From NCBI GenBank assembly GCA_030523385.1, contig JAUNIV010000036.1:1-12178 (forward strand): a stretch of 12,178 bases of DNA, read 5' to 3'. The notes beneath the pieces were generated by a model. That model made no database searches and was not told where the DNA came from. It worked only from the letters and a program-made list of their open reading frames with translations. The stretch comes from Bacteroidales bacterium (GTDB taxonomy: Bacteria > Bacteroidota > Bacteroidia > Bacteroidales > Bacteroidaceae). Position numbers and translations under genes: made by a program. Positions 1 through 7,595 of the stretch are shown piece after piece. The stretch's first letter is position 1. Each line of letters starts with the position of its first letter.

Positions 1-53
1 CAGGGACCTCCAGATTATGAGTCTGTTGCTCTAACCAACTGAGCTACAAGTCC
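1..53 (-). tRNA. tRNA-Met (anticodon CAU), 3' part cut off by window edge
   Basis: Read on the minus strand, the segment starts with a 7-nt acceptor arm GGACTTG at base 53. It continues through a normal D-arm (AGCTCAGTTGGTTAGAGC) into an anticodon stem-loop with loop CTCATAA, so the anticodon is CAU (plus-strand bases 17-19). The variable region and the start of the T-arm follow before the window ends. Elongator tRNA-Met is the likeliest identity. A tRNA-Ile with CAU (modified to lysidine) shares the anticodon and cannot be strictly excluded without the missing T-arm and acceptor 3' strand. Confidence 0.9.
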
Positions 54-79
54 GAGCTAACAATTTCTTGTTTGCGGTG

Positions 80-110
80 CAAAAGTAGTACTTTCTGAGG
101 AAACTTGCAA
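80..110 (-). promoter_or_regulatory. Bacteroidetes-type promoter for the tRNA
   Basis: On the minus strand a -33 TTG (plus-strand 108-110) is followed after 20 bp by TACTTTTG (plus-strand 80-87). This matches the Bacteroidetes primary sigma pattern TTTG/19-21 bp/TAnnTTTG. It lies about 27 bp before the tRNA 5' end, a fitting distance for a short leader. Confidence 0.75.
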
Positions 111-172
111 CATTTACCCCACAAAAAATGAAAAAAAGTTTTAAATCACCGAACTCTTACAGATATAAATTG

Positions 173-180
173 TACTTTTG
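173..180 (+). promoter_or_regulatory. Probable -7 box for the calcium ATPase
   Basis: TACTTTTG fits the TAnnTTTG -7 consensus and lies 30 bp before the ATG at 211. No clear TTTG is seen about 20 bp upstream, so the -33 part is weak. The rest of the 54-210 gap is AT-rich and shows no other feature. Confidence 0.5.
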
Positions 181-210
181 TGACCGAATTATTAATTCTA
201 CTAAGATAGT

Positions 211-2841
211 ATGGCACATACTAAGCAAGAAACGCCCCATTGGGGGCTGTCAGACCAAGAGGTCTTGATTAGCAGGGAGAAGCATGGGAGTAATCTCCTG
301 ACACCTCCCCAACGACCGTCTATGTGGAAACTCTATTTAGAGAAATTCCAAGACCCGGTTATCCGCATTCTGCTTGTCGCAGCTGTTTTCTCATTGATCA
401 TAGCCATTATAGAAGGTGAATATGCCGAGACCATCGGAATATTCTTTGCCATCTTCCTGGCTACAGGCATTGGCTTTTATTTTGAATATGATGCCAATAA
501 GAAGTTCGACCTACTGAATGCAGTGAATGAAGAAACTCCGGTTACCGTAATCAGAAACGGACGAGTGCACGAAGTCCCCCGAAAGGACATTGTTGTGGGA
601 GATATAGTAGTGTTGAACACAGGCGATGAGATTCCGGCAGACGGCACACTGGCCGAAGCCGTTTCGCTGCAAGTGAATGAATCAAACCTGACCGGGGAAC
701 CGATGGTGAGCAAAACTACGGACCTGGAACATTTGGACCCCGAAGCCACTTACCCAAGCAATGAGGTGATGCGTGGAACTACCGTAGTAGATGGACACGG
801 CATTATGAAAGTGGAAAGGGTGGGCGACGCTACCGAAATAGGGAAAGTGGCCCGACAAGCTACCGAACAGAATGAAGAACAGACTCCGCTAAACATCCAG
901 TTGACCAAGCTGGCCAATTTCATAGGAAAGATAGGATTCGCCATTGCCGCACTTACCTTTATCATATTTACTGCCAAAGACCTTTACGCATATTTCAATC
1001 TTCACGAGATAACCGACTGGCACGGATGGATGGACGTGGCACGCATCGTCTTGAAGTATTTCATGATGGCTGTCACGCTGATTGTGGTAGCTGTGCCCGA
1101 AGGTTTGCCGATGAGCGTTACGCTAAGCTTGGCTCTGAATATGCGCCGCATGCTGAAGACCAATAACCTGGTGCGCAAGATGCATGCATGTGAAACCATG
1201 GGAGCCATTACCGTCATTTGTACGGACAAGACGGGGACACTGACGCAAAACCTGATGCAGGTGTACGATACTCAGTTGGATAACTCACAGGCTGATTTGA
1301 TAGCCGAAGGTATCAGCGTAAACTCAACCGCTTATTTGGAAGAGACGGGGGAAGGCAAGAAACCTTCGGGAGTGGGAAACCCCACGGAGATAGCTTTGCT
1401 CCTTTGGCTGAACGGGCAAGGAAAGAATTATCTGCAACTGCGCGAAGGTGCGGAAGTCATAGACCAGCTCACATTCTCTACCGAACGCAAGTACATGGCT
1501 ACTTTGGTCAATTCACCCATACAGCACAGGAAAGTCCTTTATATAAAAGGTGCTCCCGAAATAATCATGGGTAAATGCAACCTCGCAGCCGAAGAAATAA
1601 CCCGATACAATACCGAACTGTTGGCTTATCAGAATAAGGCCATGCGTACTTTGGGATTGGCATACAAGTTCCTTCCGGACAATGTTTCCGGAGATTGCTC
1701 CGCACTGGTGGGCGAAGGAGGCATGACGTTCTTAGGCATTGTGGCCATCAGCGACCCGATACGTACCGATGTGCCCGAAGCCGTACAGAAATGTCAGTCG
1801 GCCGGTATCAGCGTAAAGATTGTCACCGGAGACACACCGGGCACGGCTACGGAGATAGCCCGGCAGATAGGTTTGTGGAAACCCGAAGACACGGAACGCA
1901 ACCGTATAACGGGTGCGGAATTTGCCGCGCTGACCGATGAAGAAGCCTTGGACCGCGTGCTCGACCTGAAAGTGATGAGCCGCGCACGGCCTATGGACAA
2001 GCAGCGGTTGGTACAGTTGCTCCAACAGAAAGGAGCCGTAGTGGCCGTCACAGGCGATGGTACCAACGATGCTCCTGCCCTAAACCACGCACAGGTGGGG
2101 CTTTCGATGGGAACGGGAACCTCCGTGGCCAAGGAAGCCAGCGATATTACGTTGCTGGACGATTCGTTCCACAGCATTGCCACTGCCGTCATGTGGGGAC
2201 GTTCCCTTTACAAGAATATCCAGCGGTTCATCGTGTTCCAGCTTACCATCAATGTGGTGGCACTGGCCAGCGTATTGTTAGGAGCTTTCTTCGGAACCGA
2301 ACTGCCGCTCACCGTGACGCAGATGTTGTGGGTCAATCTCATTATGGATACCTTTGCCGCCATGGCATTGGCCTCCATCCCTCCCAGTCCCGATGTGATG
2401 AATGACAAGCCGCGTCCTGTCGATGAATTCATCATTACGCGAGCCATGCGTCGCCACATTCTGGGCGTGGGATTGTGTTTCCTAATTATCCTGATGGGTC
2501 TGATTGTCTTCATCAGACAAATACCTGCCGACGAAGTGGGACAGGCATTGACGCAGTTCTTCACCATCTTCGTGATGTTGCAGTTCTGGAATCTGTTTAA
2601 TGCCAGCGTATTCGGCACCAGCCATTCCGTATTTAAGGACGCACGCCATGCATTAGGCATGATGAGTGTGGCTGCCATTATCCTGATCGGGCAGATACTG
2701 ATTGTGGAATTTGGCGGAAAAGTATTCCGCACCGAACCGATGAGTTTGGAGACCTGGCTTTACATCATCGCCGGCACTTCGTTGGTGCTGTGGGTAGGCG
2801 AGGCTTGTCGTTGGTTCAGACGGATGAAGAGAAGTATATAA
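211..2841 (+). CDS. Calcium-translocating P-type ATPase, PMCA type (P2B)
   Basis: This is a membrane pump of 876 aa that uses ATP to export Ca2+ from the cytoplasm. Visible motifs in order are the actuator LTGEP at residues 160-164, the M4 ion-binding PEGLP at 296-300, the phosphorylation site DKTGTLT with D339, nucleotide-binding KGAPE at 446-450, the hinge TGDGTNDAP at 614-622, and the M6 motif NLIMDT at 709-714. About ten membrane segments can be placed (near 50-67, 72-90, 237-256, 279-300, then six after 672). In M5 an Ala (684) occupies the place where SERCA pumps carry a site-I acidic residue, as in PMCA pumps, which suggests one Ca2+ per cycle. The chain ends soon after the last membrane segment, so the calmodulin-binding tail of eukaryotic PMCAs is absent. 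All catalytic residues are present. The next gene starts 29 bp downstream and is probably co-transcribed. Confidence 0.96.
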   Translation: MAHTKQETPHWGLSDQEVLISREKHGSNLLTPPQRPSMWKLYLEKFQDPVIRILLVAAVFSLIIAIIEGEYAETIGIFFAIFLATGIGFYFEYDANKKFDLLNAVNEETPVTVIRNGRVHEVPRKDIVVGDIVVLNTGDEIPADGTLAEAVSLQVNESNLTGEPMVSKTTDLEHLDPEATYPSNEVMRGTTVVDGHGIMKVERVGDATEIGKVARQATEQNEEQTPLNIQLTKLANFIGKIGFAIAALTFIIFTAKDLYAYFNLHEITDWHGWMDVARIVLKYFMMAVTLIVVAVPEGLPMSVTLSLALNMRRMLKTNNLVRKMHACETMGAITVICTDKTGTLTQNLMQVYDTQLDNSQADLIAEGISVNSTAYLEETGEGKKPSGVGNPTEIALLLWLNGQGKNYLQLREGAEVIDQLTFSTERKYMATLVNSPIQHRKVLYIKGAPEIIMGKCNLAAEEITRYNTELLAYQNKAMRTLGLAYKFLPDNVSGDCSALVGEGGMTFLGIVAISDPIRTDVPEAVQKCQSAGISVKIVTGDTPGTATEIARQIGLWKPEDTERNRITGAEFAALTDEEALDRVLDLKVMSRARPMDKQRLVQLLQQKGAVVAVTGDGTNDAPALNHAQVGLSMGTGTSVAKEASDITLLDDSFHSIATAVMWGRSLYKNIQRFIVFQLTINVVALASVLLGAFFGTELPLTVTQMLWVNLIMDTFAAMALASIPPSPDVMNDKPRPVDEFIITRAMRRHILGVGLCFLIILMGLIVFIRQIPADEVGQALTQFFTIFVMLQFWNLFNASVFGTSHSVFKDARHALGMMSVAAIILIGQILIVEFGGKVFRTEPMSLETWLYIIAGTSLVLWVGEACRWFRRMKRSI

Positions 2842-2870
2842 AAGCAAAATCAATTATCACATAAAGAGTT

Positions 2871-3485
2871 ATGGACAAAAAGATCAGAAATGTTGTTTTC
2901 GATTTAGGTGGAGTTTTAATTAACCTGGACTTTGAGAACTGTCTCAATGCCTTCCGTAAGGCAGGTTTTCAGGATATTGAGAAGCAAGTGTGCCAGTATG
3001 AACGCGAAGGAGTGTTCGGCCAGTTTGAACGCGGAGAGATTACACCCGAAGAGTTCCGGGCTGCCATCCGCGAAAAAGCCGGCGAGACATTGAGCGACCG
3101 CAAGATAGACGACATGTGGAACTTGATGCTGCTGGGCATTCCGCGCGAAAAGCTGGATTTACTGCTCGAACTGCGCGAACGCTATATGGTTTACCTGCTC
3201 AGCAATACCAACCAGCTGCATTGGGACTATGCTTGCGAACAGATGTTCAGCTACCGCGGATTCCGTGTCAATGATTTCTTTGAGGACACATTCCTTTCTT
3301 TCAAAATGCATCTGGCCAAACCCGATACGGAGATTTACAAGCAGATGATGAAAGATGCCAATATCCTGCCCGAAGAAACTCTCTTCATCGACGATTCGGA
3401 AGAAAACTGCCGGGCTGCATCTGCCCTTGGCATACAGACACATCAGTATCACATCGGAGAAAACCTGCGCGAACTGTTTGAATAA
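2871..3485 (+). CDS. HAD-superfamily phosphatase, YihX-like
   Basis: This is a soluble 204-aa haloacid dehalogenase-type hydrolase. Motif I is VFDLGGVL with nucleophile D11. Motif II is LLSNTN with S111, motif III is the lysine in AKPD (K150), and motif IV is LFIDDSEEN with D174/D175. The usual second Asp of motif I (the general acid at +2) is Gly13. The same DLG form occurs in the E. coli sugar-phosphate phosphatase YihX, which this protein resembles over its full length (ERGEI and LSNTNxLH segments). A helical cap lies between motifs I and II. The substrate cannot be read from the sequence; a small phosphorylated sugar or nucleotide is likely. It ends 1 nt before ribF, and FMN-related dephosphorylation is a possible but unproven link to that neighbour. 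Confidence 0.9.
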   Translation: MDKKIRNVVFDLGGVLINLDFENCLNAFRKAGFQDIEKQVCQYEREGVFGQFERGEITPEEFRAAIREKAGETLSDRKIDDMWNLMLLGIPREKLDLLLELRERYMVYLLSNTNQLHWDYACEQMFSYRGFRVNDFFEDTFLSFKMHLAKPDTEIYKQMMKDANILPEETLFIDDSEENCRAASALGIQTHQYHIGENLRELFE

Positions 3486-3486
3486 G

Positions 3487-4407
3487 ATGAAAATCCTGTC
3501 GGACACAGAACATCGGTCTTTGCCGCCCTTGGCTGCTACCATCGGTTTTTTCGATGGAGTGCATCGCGGACACTGCTCCCTTATCGAACAGGCTCGGGAA
3601 GTGGCGGCAAAGGACGGGCTATGCATGGCTCCGGTCACCTTCCCCATCCATCCGCGTCGGGTATTGCAACCCGATTTCCGTCCCCAACTGCTTTCATCTC
3701 CGCAAGAAAAGCTGGAACTGCTGGAGAAGACAGGAGCCGACTATTGCATTCTTCTTCCTTTCACCCGGGAGTTGTCGCAGTTGTCGGCTCGGGAGTTTAT
3801 GGAAATGCTCCGCCGCCGGTTCAATATCCGCACCTTGGTGATTGGCTATGACCATCGGTTCGGGCATAACCGCAGTGAAACCTTTGAGGATTATCAGCGT
3901 TACGGCCTGGATTTAGGTATATATATAGTACGCGCGCGAGAATACGTGGCCGAAGGAATGCATATCAGTTCGTCTGCCATACGTCGGTTGCTGAAAGAAG
4001 GCGATGTGGAGTGTGCTGCCACCTATTTGGGCTACAACTACTTCTTAGACGGAACCGTGGTAGATGGATACAAGGTAGGCCGCAAGATAGGGTTCCCCAC
4101 GGCCAACCTGAAAGTAAGCTGCCCGGACAAGCTGGTTCCTGCCGAAGGGGTGTATGCCGTATATGTATATGTGGAGGGCAAAAAATGGGCGGGAATGCTG
4201 AACATCGGACATCGTCCCACGATTGATAACGGAACGGACGTGAGCATAGAGGTGAACATCCTCGACTTCTCAGACAACATCTACCATCAGGACATGCGCA
4301 TAGAGTTTGTGAAGTTCCTGCGTCCGGAACATAAGTTTGATACGATAGATGCACTCGTGGCGCAAATGCTTAGGGACAGGGAGGAAACAGCCGCGCTTCT
4401 CCTTTGA
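3487..4407 (+). CDS. ribF: Bifunctional riboflavin kinase / FAD synthetase
   Basis: This cytoplasmic enzyme converts riboflavin to FMN and FMN to FAD. The N-terminal adenylyltransferase domain has GFFDGVHRGH at residues 20-29, IGYDHRFGHNR at 119-129 and SSSAIRR at 161-167. The C-terminal flavokinase domain (from about 185) has GFPTANL at 202-208, GMLNIGHRPT at 236-245 and FLRPEHKF at 277-284. The ATG at 3487 gives 306 aa, the normal family length, and puts the start 1 nt after the HAD stop codon, which implies translational coupling. A longer open frame reaches back to 3355, but those 44 extra residues overlap the HAD gene and do not resemble RibF. A short terminator follows. Confidence 0.96.
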   Translation: MKILSDTEHRSLPPLAATIGFFDGVHRGHCSLIEQAREVAAKDGLCMAPVTFPIHPRRVLQPDFRPQLLSSPQEKLELLEKTGADYCILLPFTRELSQLSAREFMEMLRRRFNIRTLVIGYDHRFGHNRSETFEDYQRYGLDLGIYIVRAREYVAEGMHISSSAIRRLLKEGDVECAATYLGYNYFLDGTVVDGYKVGRKIGFPTANLKVSCPDKLVPAEGVYAVYVYVEGKKWAGMLNIGHRPTIDNGTDVSIEVNILDFSDNIYHQDMRIEFVKFLRPEHKFDTIDALVAQMLRDREETAALLL

Positions 4408-4429
4408 ATCCGATGATTCTCTTCGCATG

Positions 4430-4450
4430 ACAGGCTAAATAGCCTGTTTT
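4430..4450 (+). terminator. Small intrinsic terminator after ribF
   Basis: A 7-bp perfect stem (ACAGGCT at 4430-4436 with AGCCTGT at 4441-4447) has an AAAT tetraloop and runs into TTTT. It lies 22 nt after the ribF stop. The U-run is short, so termination may be partial. Confidence 0.6.
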
Positions 4451-4495
4451 GCTCATCTTACTTATATCCTTTATTCATAGAATTATCATTACCTC

Positions 4496-4519
4496 ACCGT
4501 TCAGCATCCGCTGAACGGT
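4496..4519. repeat. Perfect 10-bp hairpin
   Basis: ACCGTTCAGC (4496-4505) pairs with GCTGAACGGT (4510-4519) around an ATCC loop. No T-run follows on either side, so it does not look like a terminator. It directly abuts the three-copy 23-bp repeat cluster. Its left arm motif CCGTT recurs at 4564-4568 beside the second repeat copy. Confidence 0.7.
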
Positions 4520-4520
4520 C

Positions 4521-4607
4521 GGAGAATATATACTTCAAGTGCCAACGCAGTTATCTTACTTTGCCGTTGAAGTATATATTCTCCGGCACTTGCAGTATAT
4601 CTTCTCT
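4521..4607. repeat. Three copies of a 23-bp intergenic element, one inverted and two tandem
   Basis: The core reads TTGAAGTATATATTCTCC. Copy 1 lies on the minus strand at 4521-4543, preceded in its own orientation by GGCAC. Copy 2 lies on the plus strand with its core at 4567-4584, a perfect 18-bp inverted match to copy 1. Copy 3 follows at once at 4585-4607 and starts GGCACTTG; it matches copy 1 at 20 of 23 positions. Copies 2 and 3 are in a 23-bp head-to-tail register. The copy 1/copy 2 pair can fold into an 18-bp stem with a 28-nt loop, while GGCACTTG of copy 3 can compete by pairing with CAAGTGCC (4536-4543). No coding capacity is evident. Confidence 0.75.
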
Positions 4608-4642
4608 GAAAACCGCATTTACCCTTGTCTCCTCTCCATAAA

Positions 4643-4650
4643 TATATTTG
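4643..4650 (+). promoter_or_regulatory. Possible isolated -7 box
   Basis: TATATTTG fits TAnnTTTG, but the only TTG upstream (4625-4627) is 15 bp away, short of the usual 19-21 bp. A transcript from here would read through the operator cluster into the S9 peptidase operon. This is a weak call. Confidence 0.2.
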
Positions 4651-4713
4651 CATGGCATAATAAGCCGATTTCCTGTCCGTTTTCAATGATCACAAATCGG
4701 GAAAAGATATATT

Positions 4714-4819
4714 TTTATCGTTTTTCGATAAAATATTCTCGTTTTTCTTTGGTTCTTCCCAAATAAGCCGTACATTTGCATATCGAAAAACGATAAATAA
4801 ATATCGAGAAGGAACGATA
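4714..4819 (+). promoter_or_regulatory. Phased operator-like palindromes around the S9-operon promoter
   Basis: Two perfect palindromes of form TATCG-N5-CGATA lie at 4716-4730 (spacer TTTTT) and 4781-4795 (spacer AAAAA). They are mutual inverted repeats over 17 bp (4714-4730 and 4781-4797). A degenerate copy (TCTCGTTTTTC) sits at 4737-4747 over the -33 box. A wider-spaced copy, TATCG-N8-CGATA, lies at 4802-4819. Site centres are near 4723, 4744, 4788 and 4810, so the gaps of about 21, 44 and 22 bp are close to multiples of two helical turns. A regulator bound at 4781-4795 would cover the transcription start. The regulator is not known; the HTH protein encoded at the end of this operon is a candidate by position only. 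Confidence 0.6.
4748..4778 (+). promoter_or_regulatory. Promoter of the S9 peptidase operon
   Basis: TTTG at 4748-4751 and TACATTTG at 4771-4778 are separated by 19 bp, a full match to the Bacteroidetes -33/-7 pattern. Transcription should start near 4785, inside the second palindrome, leaving a leader of about 50 nt before the ATG at 4838. Confidence 0.8.
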
Positions 4820-4837
4820 ACTTTAAAATAAAACAAA

Positions 4838-6730
4838 ATGAAAACATTCAGACACGTTTTGGCCGCAGCAACCCTTGTGACAGCTACCGGCTTCGCAACC
4901 AAAGCATACGCACAGGTATCTTTGGAGGACTTCTTCAGGAATCCCGAAAAGACCGGATTCCAGATATCACCGGATGGCAAGTACTTCTCTTATATGGCTC
5001 CCTACGAAAATCGCCTGAACCTGTTCGTGCAGGAAATAGGATCGGACAAAGCTACGCGCATCACCTCGGAAACAGCCCGCAGCATCGCAGGAAGCCTGTG
5101 GGCCAATGGTAACCGCATACTCTATGTGAAGGACACAGGCGGCGATGAAAACTACCAGCTGTATGGGGTGAACTTAGACGGAACGGACGCTAAGGCATAC
5201 ACTGCTTTCCCCAACGTGCGCACACAGATTATAGACAAATTGGAGAACATCGACTCACTGGTCATCGTGGGACTGAACAAAAGGAATCCGCAAGTGTTCG
5301 ACCCTTATCGGCTGAACCTGAATACAGGTGAACTGAGCCTGCTGGCCGAAAACCCCGGAAACATACAGGGATGGATGACTGACCACGAAGGCAAACTGCG
5401 CGTGGCACTGGCCATCGTGGATGGAGTAAACACACAGATACTCTATCGCGAAACGGAAGACCAGCCTTTCCGCCCCGTGCTCACCACCAATTTCAAAGAA
5501 ACCGTGTCTTTCGTATCCTTTACTCCCGATAATAAAATGGTGTACGCACTGACCAACATCGGACGGGACAAGACCGCACTGGTGCTGATGGATCCTGCCA
5601 CTTGCGAAGAGAAAGAAGTGCTCTACACCAATGACAAATATGACATTGCAGGCGTAGGCTATTCTGAAGCCAAAAAGAAACTTGTGTCCGTGAGCTGCAT
5701 AGGCCACAAAGGAAACATCCGCCATTTCTTCGACAGCGACGAAGAAGCTATCCGCGCACGCTTGGAAGAACGGCTGAAAGGCTATGACATAGGTACCACC
5801 AGCGAAGACCGCAGCGAAAACATACGCATGATATACGCCGGAAGCGACCGCACTTATGGCACCTATTATCTGTATAACGTGAAAGAAGACCAACTGACCA
5901 AAGTGGCCGACCTGGCTCCGTGGATTAAAGAAGAAGAGATGTCGCCCATGCATCCTGTCACCTACACCAGCCGTGACGGACTCACCATAGAAGGTTACTT
6001 GACCTTGCCGAAAGGATTCACACCCGCGACGGCACGCAACCTGCCGGTTGTAGTAAACCCACACGGCGGACCTTGGGCCAGAGATACTTGGGGATATAAT
6101 CCCGAAGTGCAGTTCCTTGCCAGCCGGGGCTACGCCGTACTTCAGATGAACTTCCGTGCTTCTACAGGATATGGCCGCCGGTTTACCGAACTGGGTTACA
6201 AGCAATGGGGACAGACCATGCAGGATGACATTACCGACGGTGTGCAGTGGCTCATCAAGGAAGGGATTGCCGACCCGAAGCGGGTAGCCATCTACGGAGC
6301 AAGCTACGGAGGCTATGCTACTTTGGCAGGCGTCACCTTTACTCCGGACCTCTATGCCTGTGCCATTGACTACGTGGGCGTATCAAACCTCTTCACCTTC
6401 ATGCAGACCATCCCGCCTTACTGGAAACCGTTGCTCGACATGATGTATGAGATGGTGGGAGACCCAGTGAAAGACAAGGAGATGATGGAAAAATATTCAC
6501 CCGTGTTCCATGTGGACCGCATCAAAGCTCCGCTTTTCATTGCTCAAGGAGCCAATGACCCGCGCGTCAACAAGGCCGAATCCGACCAGATGGTGGAAGC
6601 ACTGAAGCAACGAGGCGTAGAAGTGGAATACATGGTGAAGGACAATGAAGGACACGGATTCCATAACGAAGAGAATCGGTTTGATTTCTATCGGGCTATG
6701 GAGAAATTCTTGGCAGCGCATTTGAAATAA
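4838..6730 (+). CDS. Exported S9-family serine peptidase (prolyl oligopeptidase type)
   Basis: This is a 630-aa peptidase with a Sec signal peptide: MKTFRHV, a hydrophobic stretch, then AYA with likely cleavage before Q26. It probably acts in the periplasm on short peptides, as an acylaminoacyl or dipeptidyl peptidase. Residues of about 30-360 form the beta-propeller expected for the family, with repeated SPDGKYF-like and TPDNKMVY-like blades. The C-terminal alpha/beta hydrolase domain carries NPHGGP (407-412), the nucleophile in GASYGG (S489), the acid in GANDPR (D574) and the histidine in EGHGF (H606), so the catalytic triad is complete. It is first in a tight plus-strand group, with the next start 13 nt downstream. 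The promoter and palindrome cluster lie just upstream. Exact substrate preference cannot be told from the sequence. Confidence 0.95.
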   Translation: MKTFRHVLAAATLVTATGFATKAYAQVSLEDFFRNPEKTGFQISPDGKYFSYMAPYENRLNLFVQEIGSDKATRITSETARSIAGSLWANGNRILYVKDTGGDENYQLYGVNLDGTDAKAYTAFPNVRTQIIDKLENIDSLVIVGLNKRNPQVFDPYRLNLNTGELSLLAENPGNIQGWMTDHEGKLRVALAIVDGVNTQILYRETEDQPFRPVLTTNFKETVSFVSFTPDNKMVYALTNIGRDKTALVLMDPATCEEKEVLYTNDKYDIAGVGYSEAKKKLVSVSCIGHKGNIRHFFDSDEEAIRARLEERLKGYDIGTTSEDRSENIRMIYAGSDRTYGTYYLYNVKEDQLTKVADLAPWIKEEEMSPMHPVTYTSRDGLTIEGYLTLPKGFTPATARNLPVVVNPHGGPWARDTWGYNPEVQFLASRGYAVLQMNFRASTGYGRRFTELGYKQWGQTMQDDITDGVQWLIKEGIADPKRVAIYGASYGGYATLAGVTFTPDLYACAIDYVGVSNLFTFMQTIPPYWKPLLDMMYEMVGDPVKDKEMMEKYSPVFHVDRIKAPLFIAQGANDPRVNKAESDQMVEALKQRGVEVEYMVKDNEGHGFHNEENRFDFYRAMEKFLAAHLK

Positions 6731-6743
6731 AACAGAAGCAATT

Positions 6744-7565
6744 ATGAAACAGACCATTAAATTAATATTTTATTATTTCGCCTACCAGTTGCTCTTTACT
6801 TTCCTGGCAGGCGGCATCCTCACCGTTGCAAGCCTGATGGATGGAACAATGGACCTTGAAAACCTGTCTTACGAAGCCGGACGAAACGTCGGGCTAACCA
6901 CCGGACTGGCCATGGTGCTGTCGGGATTGGCCATGACGTGGCACCTCGTGCATTATAGATATGTAGCCTTTAACAAGGAGACATGGCGACAAGTCCCGCT
7001 GAAAAACATTCTGCTGAGCATTCCCTTCATCGTGTCCGCCCTGTTCATATCGAGCATGCTGACCGAAGTCATGGATTTGCCCAACCTGATGGAGGAGACG
7101 TTTATCCAAATGAGCCATAGCGTGGCGGGCTTCATCTCACTGGCCATCATGGCTCCGCTCGTAGAAGAGCTGCTGTTTCGTGGCGCCATCGAAGGACACT
7201 TCCTGCGTCGCGGCATGCGCCCTAAGTATGCCATATTGGTGTCCGCCCTTATCTTCGGCATTATCCACCTCAACCCCATGCAGATACCTTTTGCATTCTT
7301 CATCGGACTGATATTCGGCTGGCTCTATTGGCGCACGGGCAGCGTGATTCCCGGCATGATAGGACATTTCCTCAACAATACCGTAGCCTCGCTGGTCATG
7401 CTCTTCTCTACTCCCGAAGAGATGAAGCAGACCACTGTAGATTACTTAGGTGCCGGTCCGGCATACGCGCTTTTCGCTTTGGCGGTGGTTGTATTTATCG
7501 GCATGTTCTTCTACTTGAACAAGAACCTTCCGGCTGCACCGGAGTATGTAGAGAAAACGGTGTGA
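6744..7565 (+). CDS. CPBP-family intramembrane metalloprotease (CAAX protease/Abi)
   Basis: This is a 273-aa polytopic membrane protein. The family's catalytic motifs are intact: EELLFRG with E141/E142 and R146, FGIIH with F171 and H175, and a third motif MIGHFLNN with H208 and N212. Hydrophobic segments are seen near 8-32, 50-70, 88-108, 126-140, 160-175, 180-196, 205-222 and 238-257. Characterised relatives process prenylated CAAX proteins in eukaryotes; bacterial members act in peptide maturation, immunity to self-made peptides, or unknown roles. It starts 13 nt after the S9 peptidase stop. Pairing an exported peptidase with a membrane protease suggests a shared role in peptide or envelope processing, but this is inference. 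Confidence 0.92.
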   Translation: MKQTIKLIFYYFAYQLLFTFLAGGILTVASLMDGTMDLENLSYEAGRNVGLTTGLAMVLSGLAMTWHLVHYRYVAFNKETWRQVPLKNILLSIPFIVSALFISSMLTEVMDLPNLMEETFIQMSHSVAGFISLAIMAPLVEELLFRGAIEGHFLRRGMRPKYAILVSALIFGIIHLNPMQIPFAFFIGLIFGWLYWRTGSVIPGMIGHFLNNTVASLVMLFSTPEEMKQTTVDYLGAGPAYALFALAVVVFIGMFFYLNKNLPAAPEYVEKTV

Positions 7566-7595
7566 TGGAATAGGGAACTTAATAATTAGAGACTT

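Noticed and set aside
3355..3486. Upstream extension of ribF to an earlier ATG
   Set aside because: The extra 44 residues overlap the HAD gene in another frame and do not fit RibF, whose normal length is reached from the ATG at 3487.
4521..4584. Invertible (phase-variable) promoter flanked by the 18-bp inverted repeat
   Set aside because: The space between the repeats is only 28 bp and holds no convincing promoter. Known Bacteroides invertible promoter segments are considerably longer, and no invertase gene is nearby.
4521..4607. Short CRISPR-like array
   Set aside because: Only three copies are present, one is inverted, and two are directly adjacent with no spacer between them.
4539..4766. 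Open frame of 75 residues in the ribF to S9 peptidase gap
   Set aside because: It passes through the repeat copies, the operator palindrome and the promoter, and its composition is not protein-like.
5255..6205. Long minus-strand open frame of 316 residues inside the S9 peptidase gene
   Set aside because: It lies fully antisense to a clearly coding gene with complete catalytic motifs. Its product is rich in His, Phe, Val and Gln in a way typical of reverse-frame translation, with no recognisable domain.
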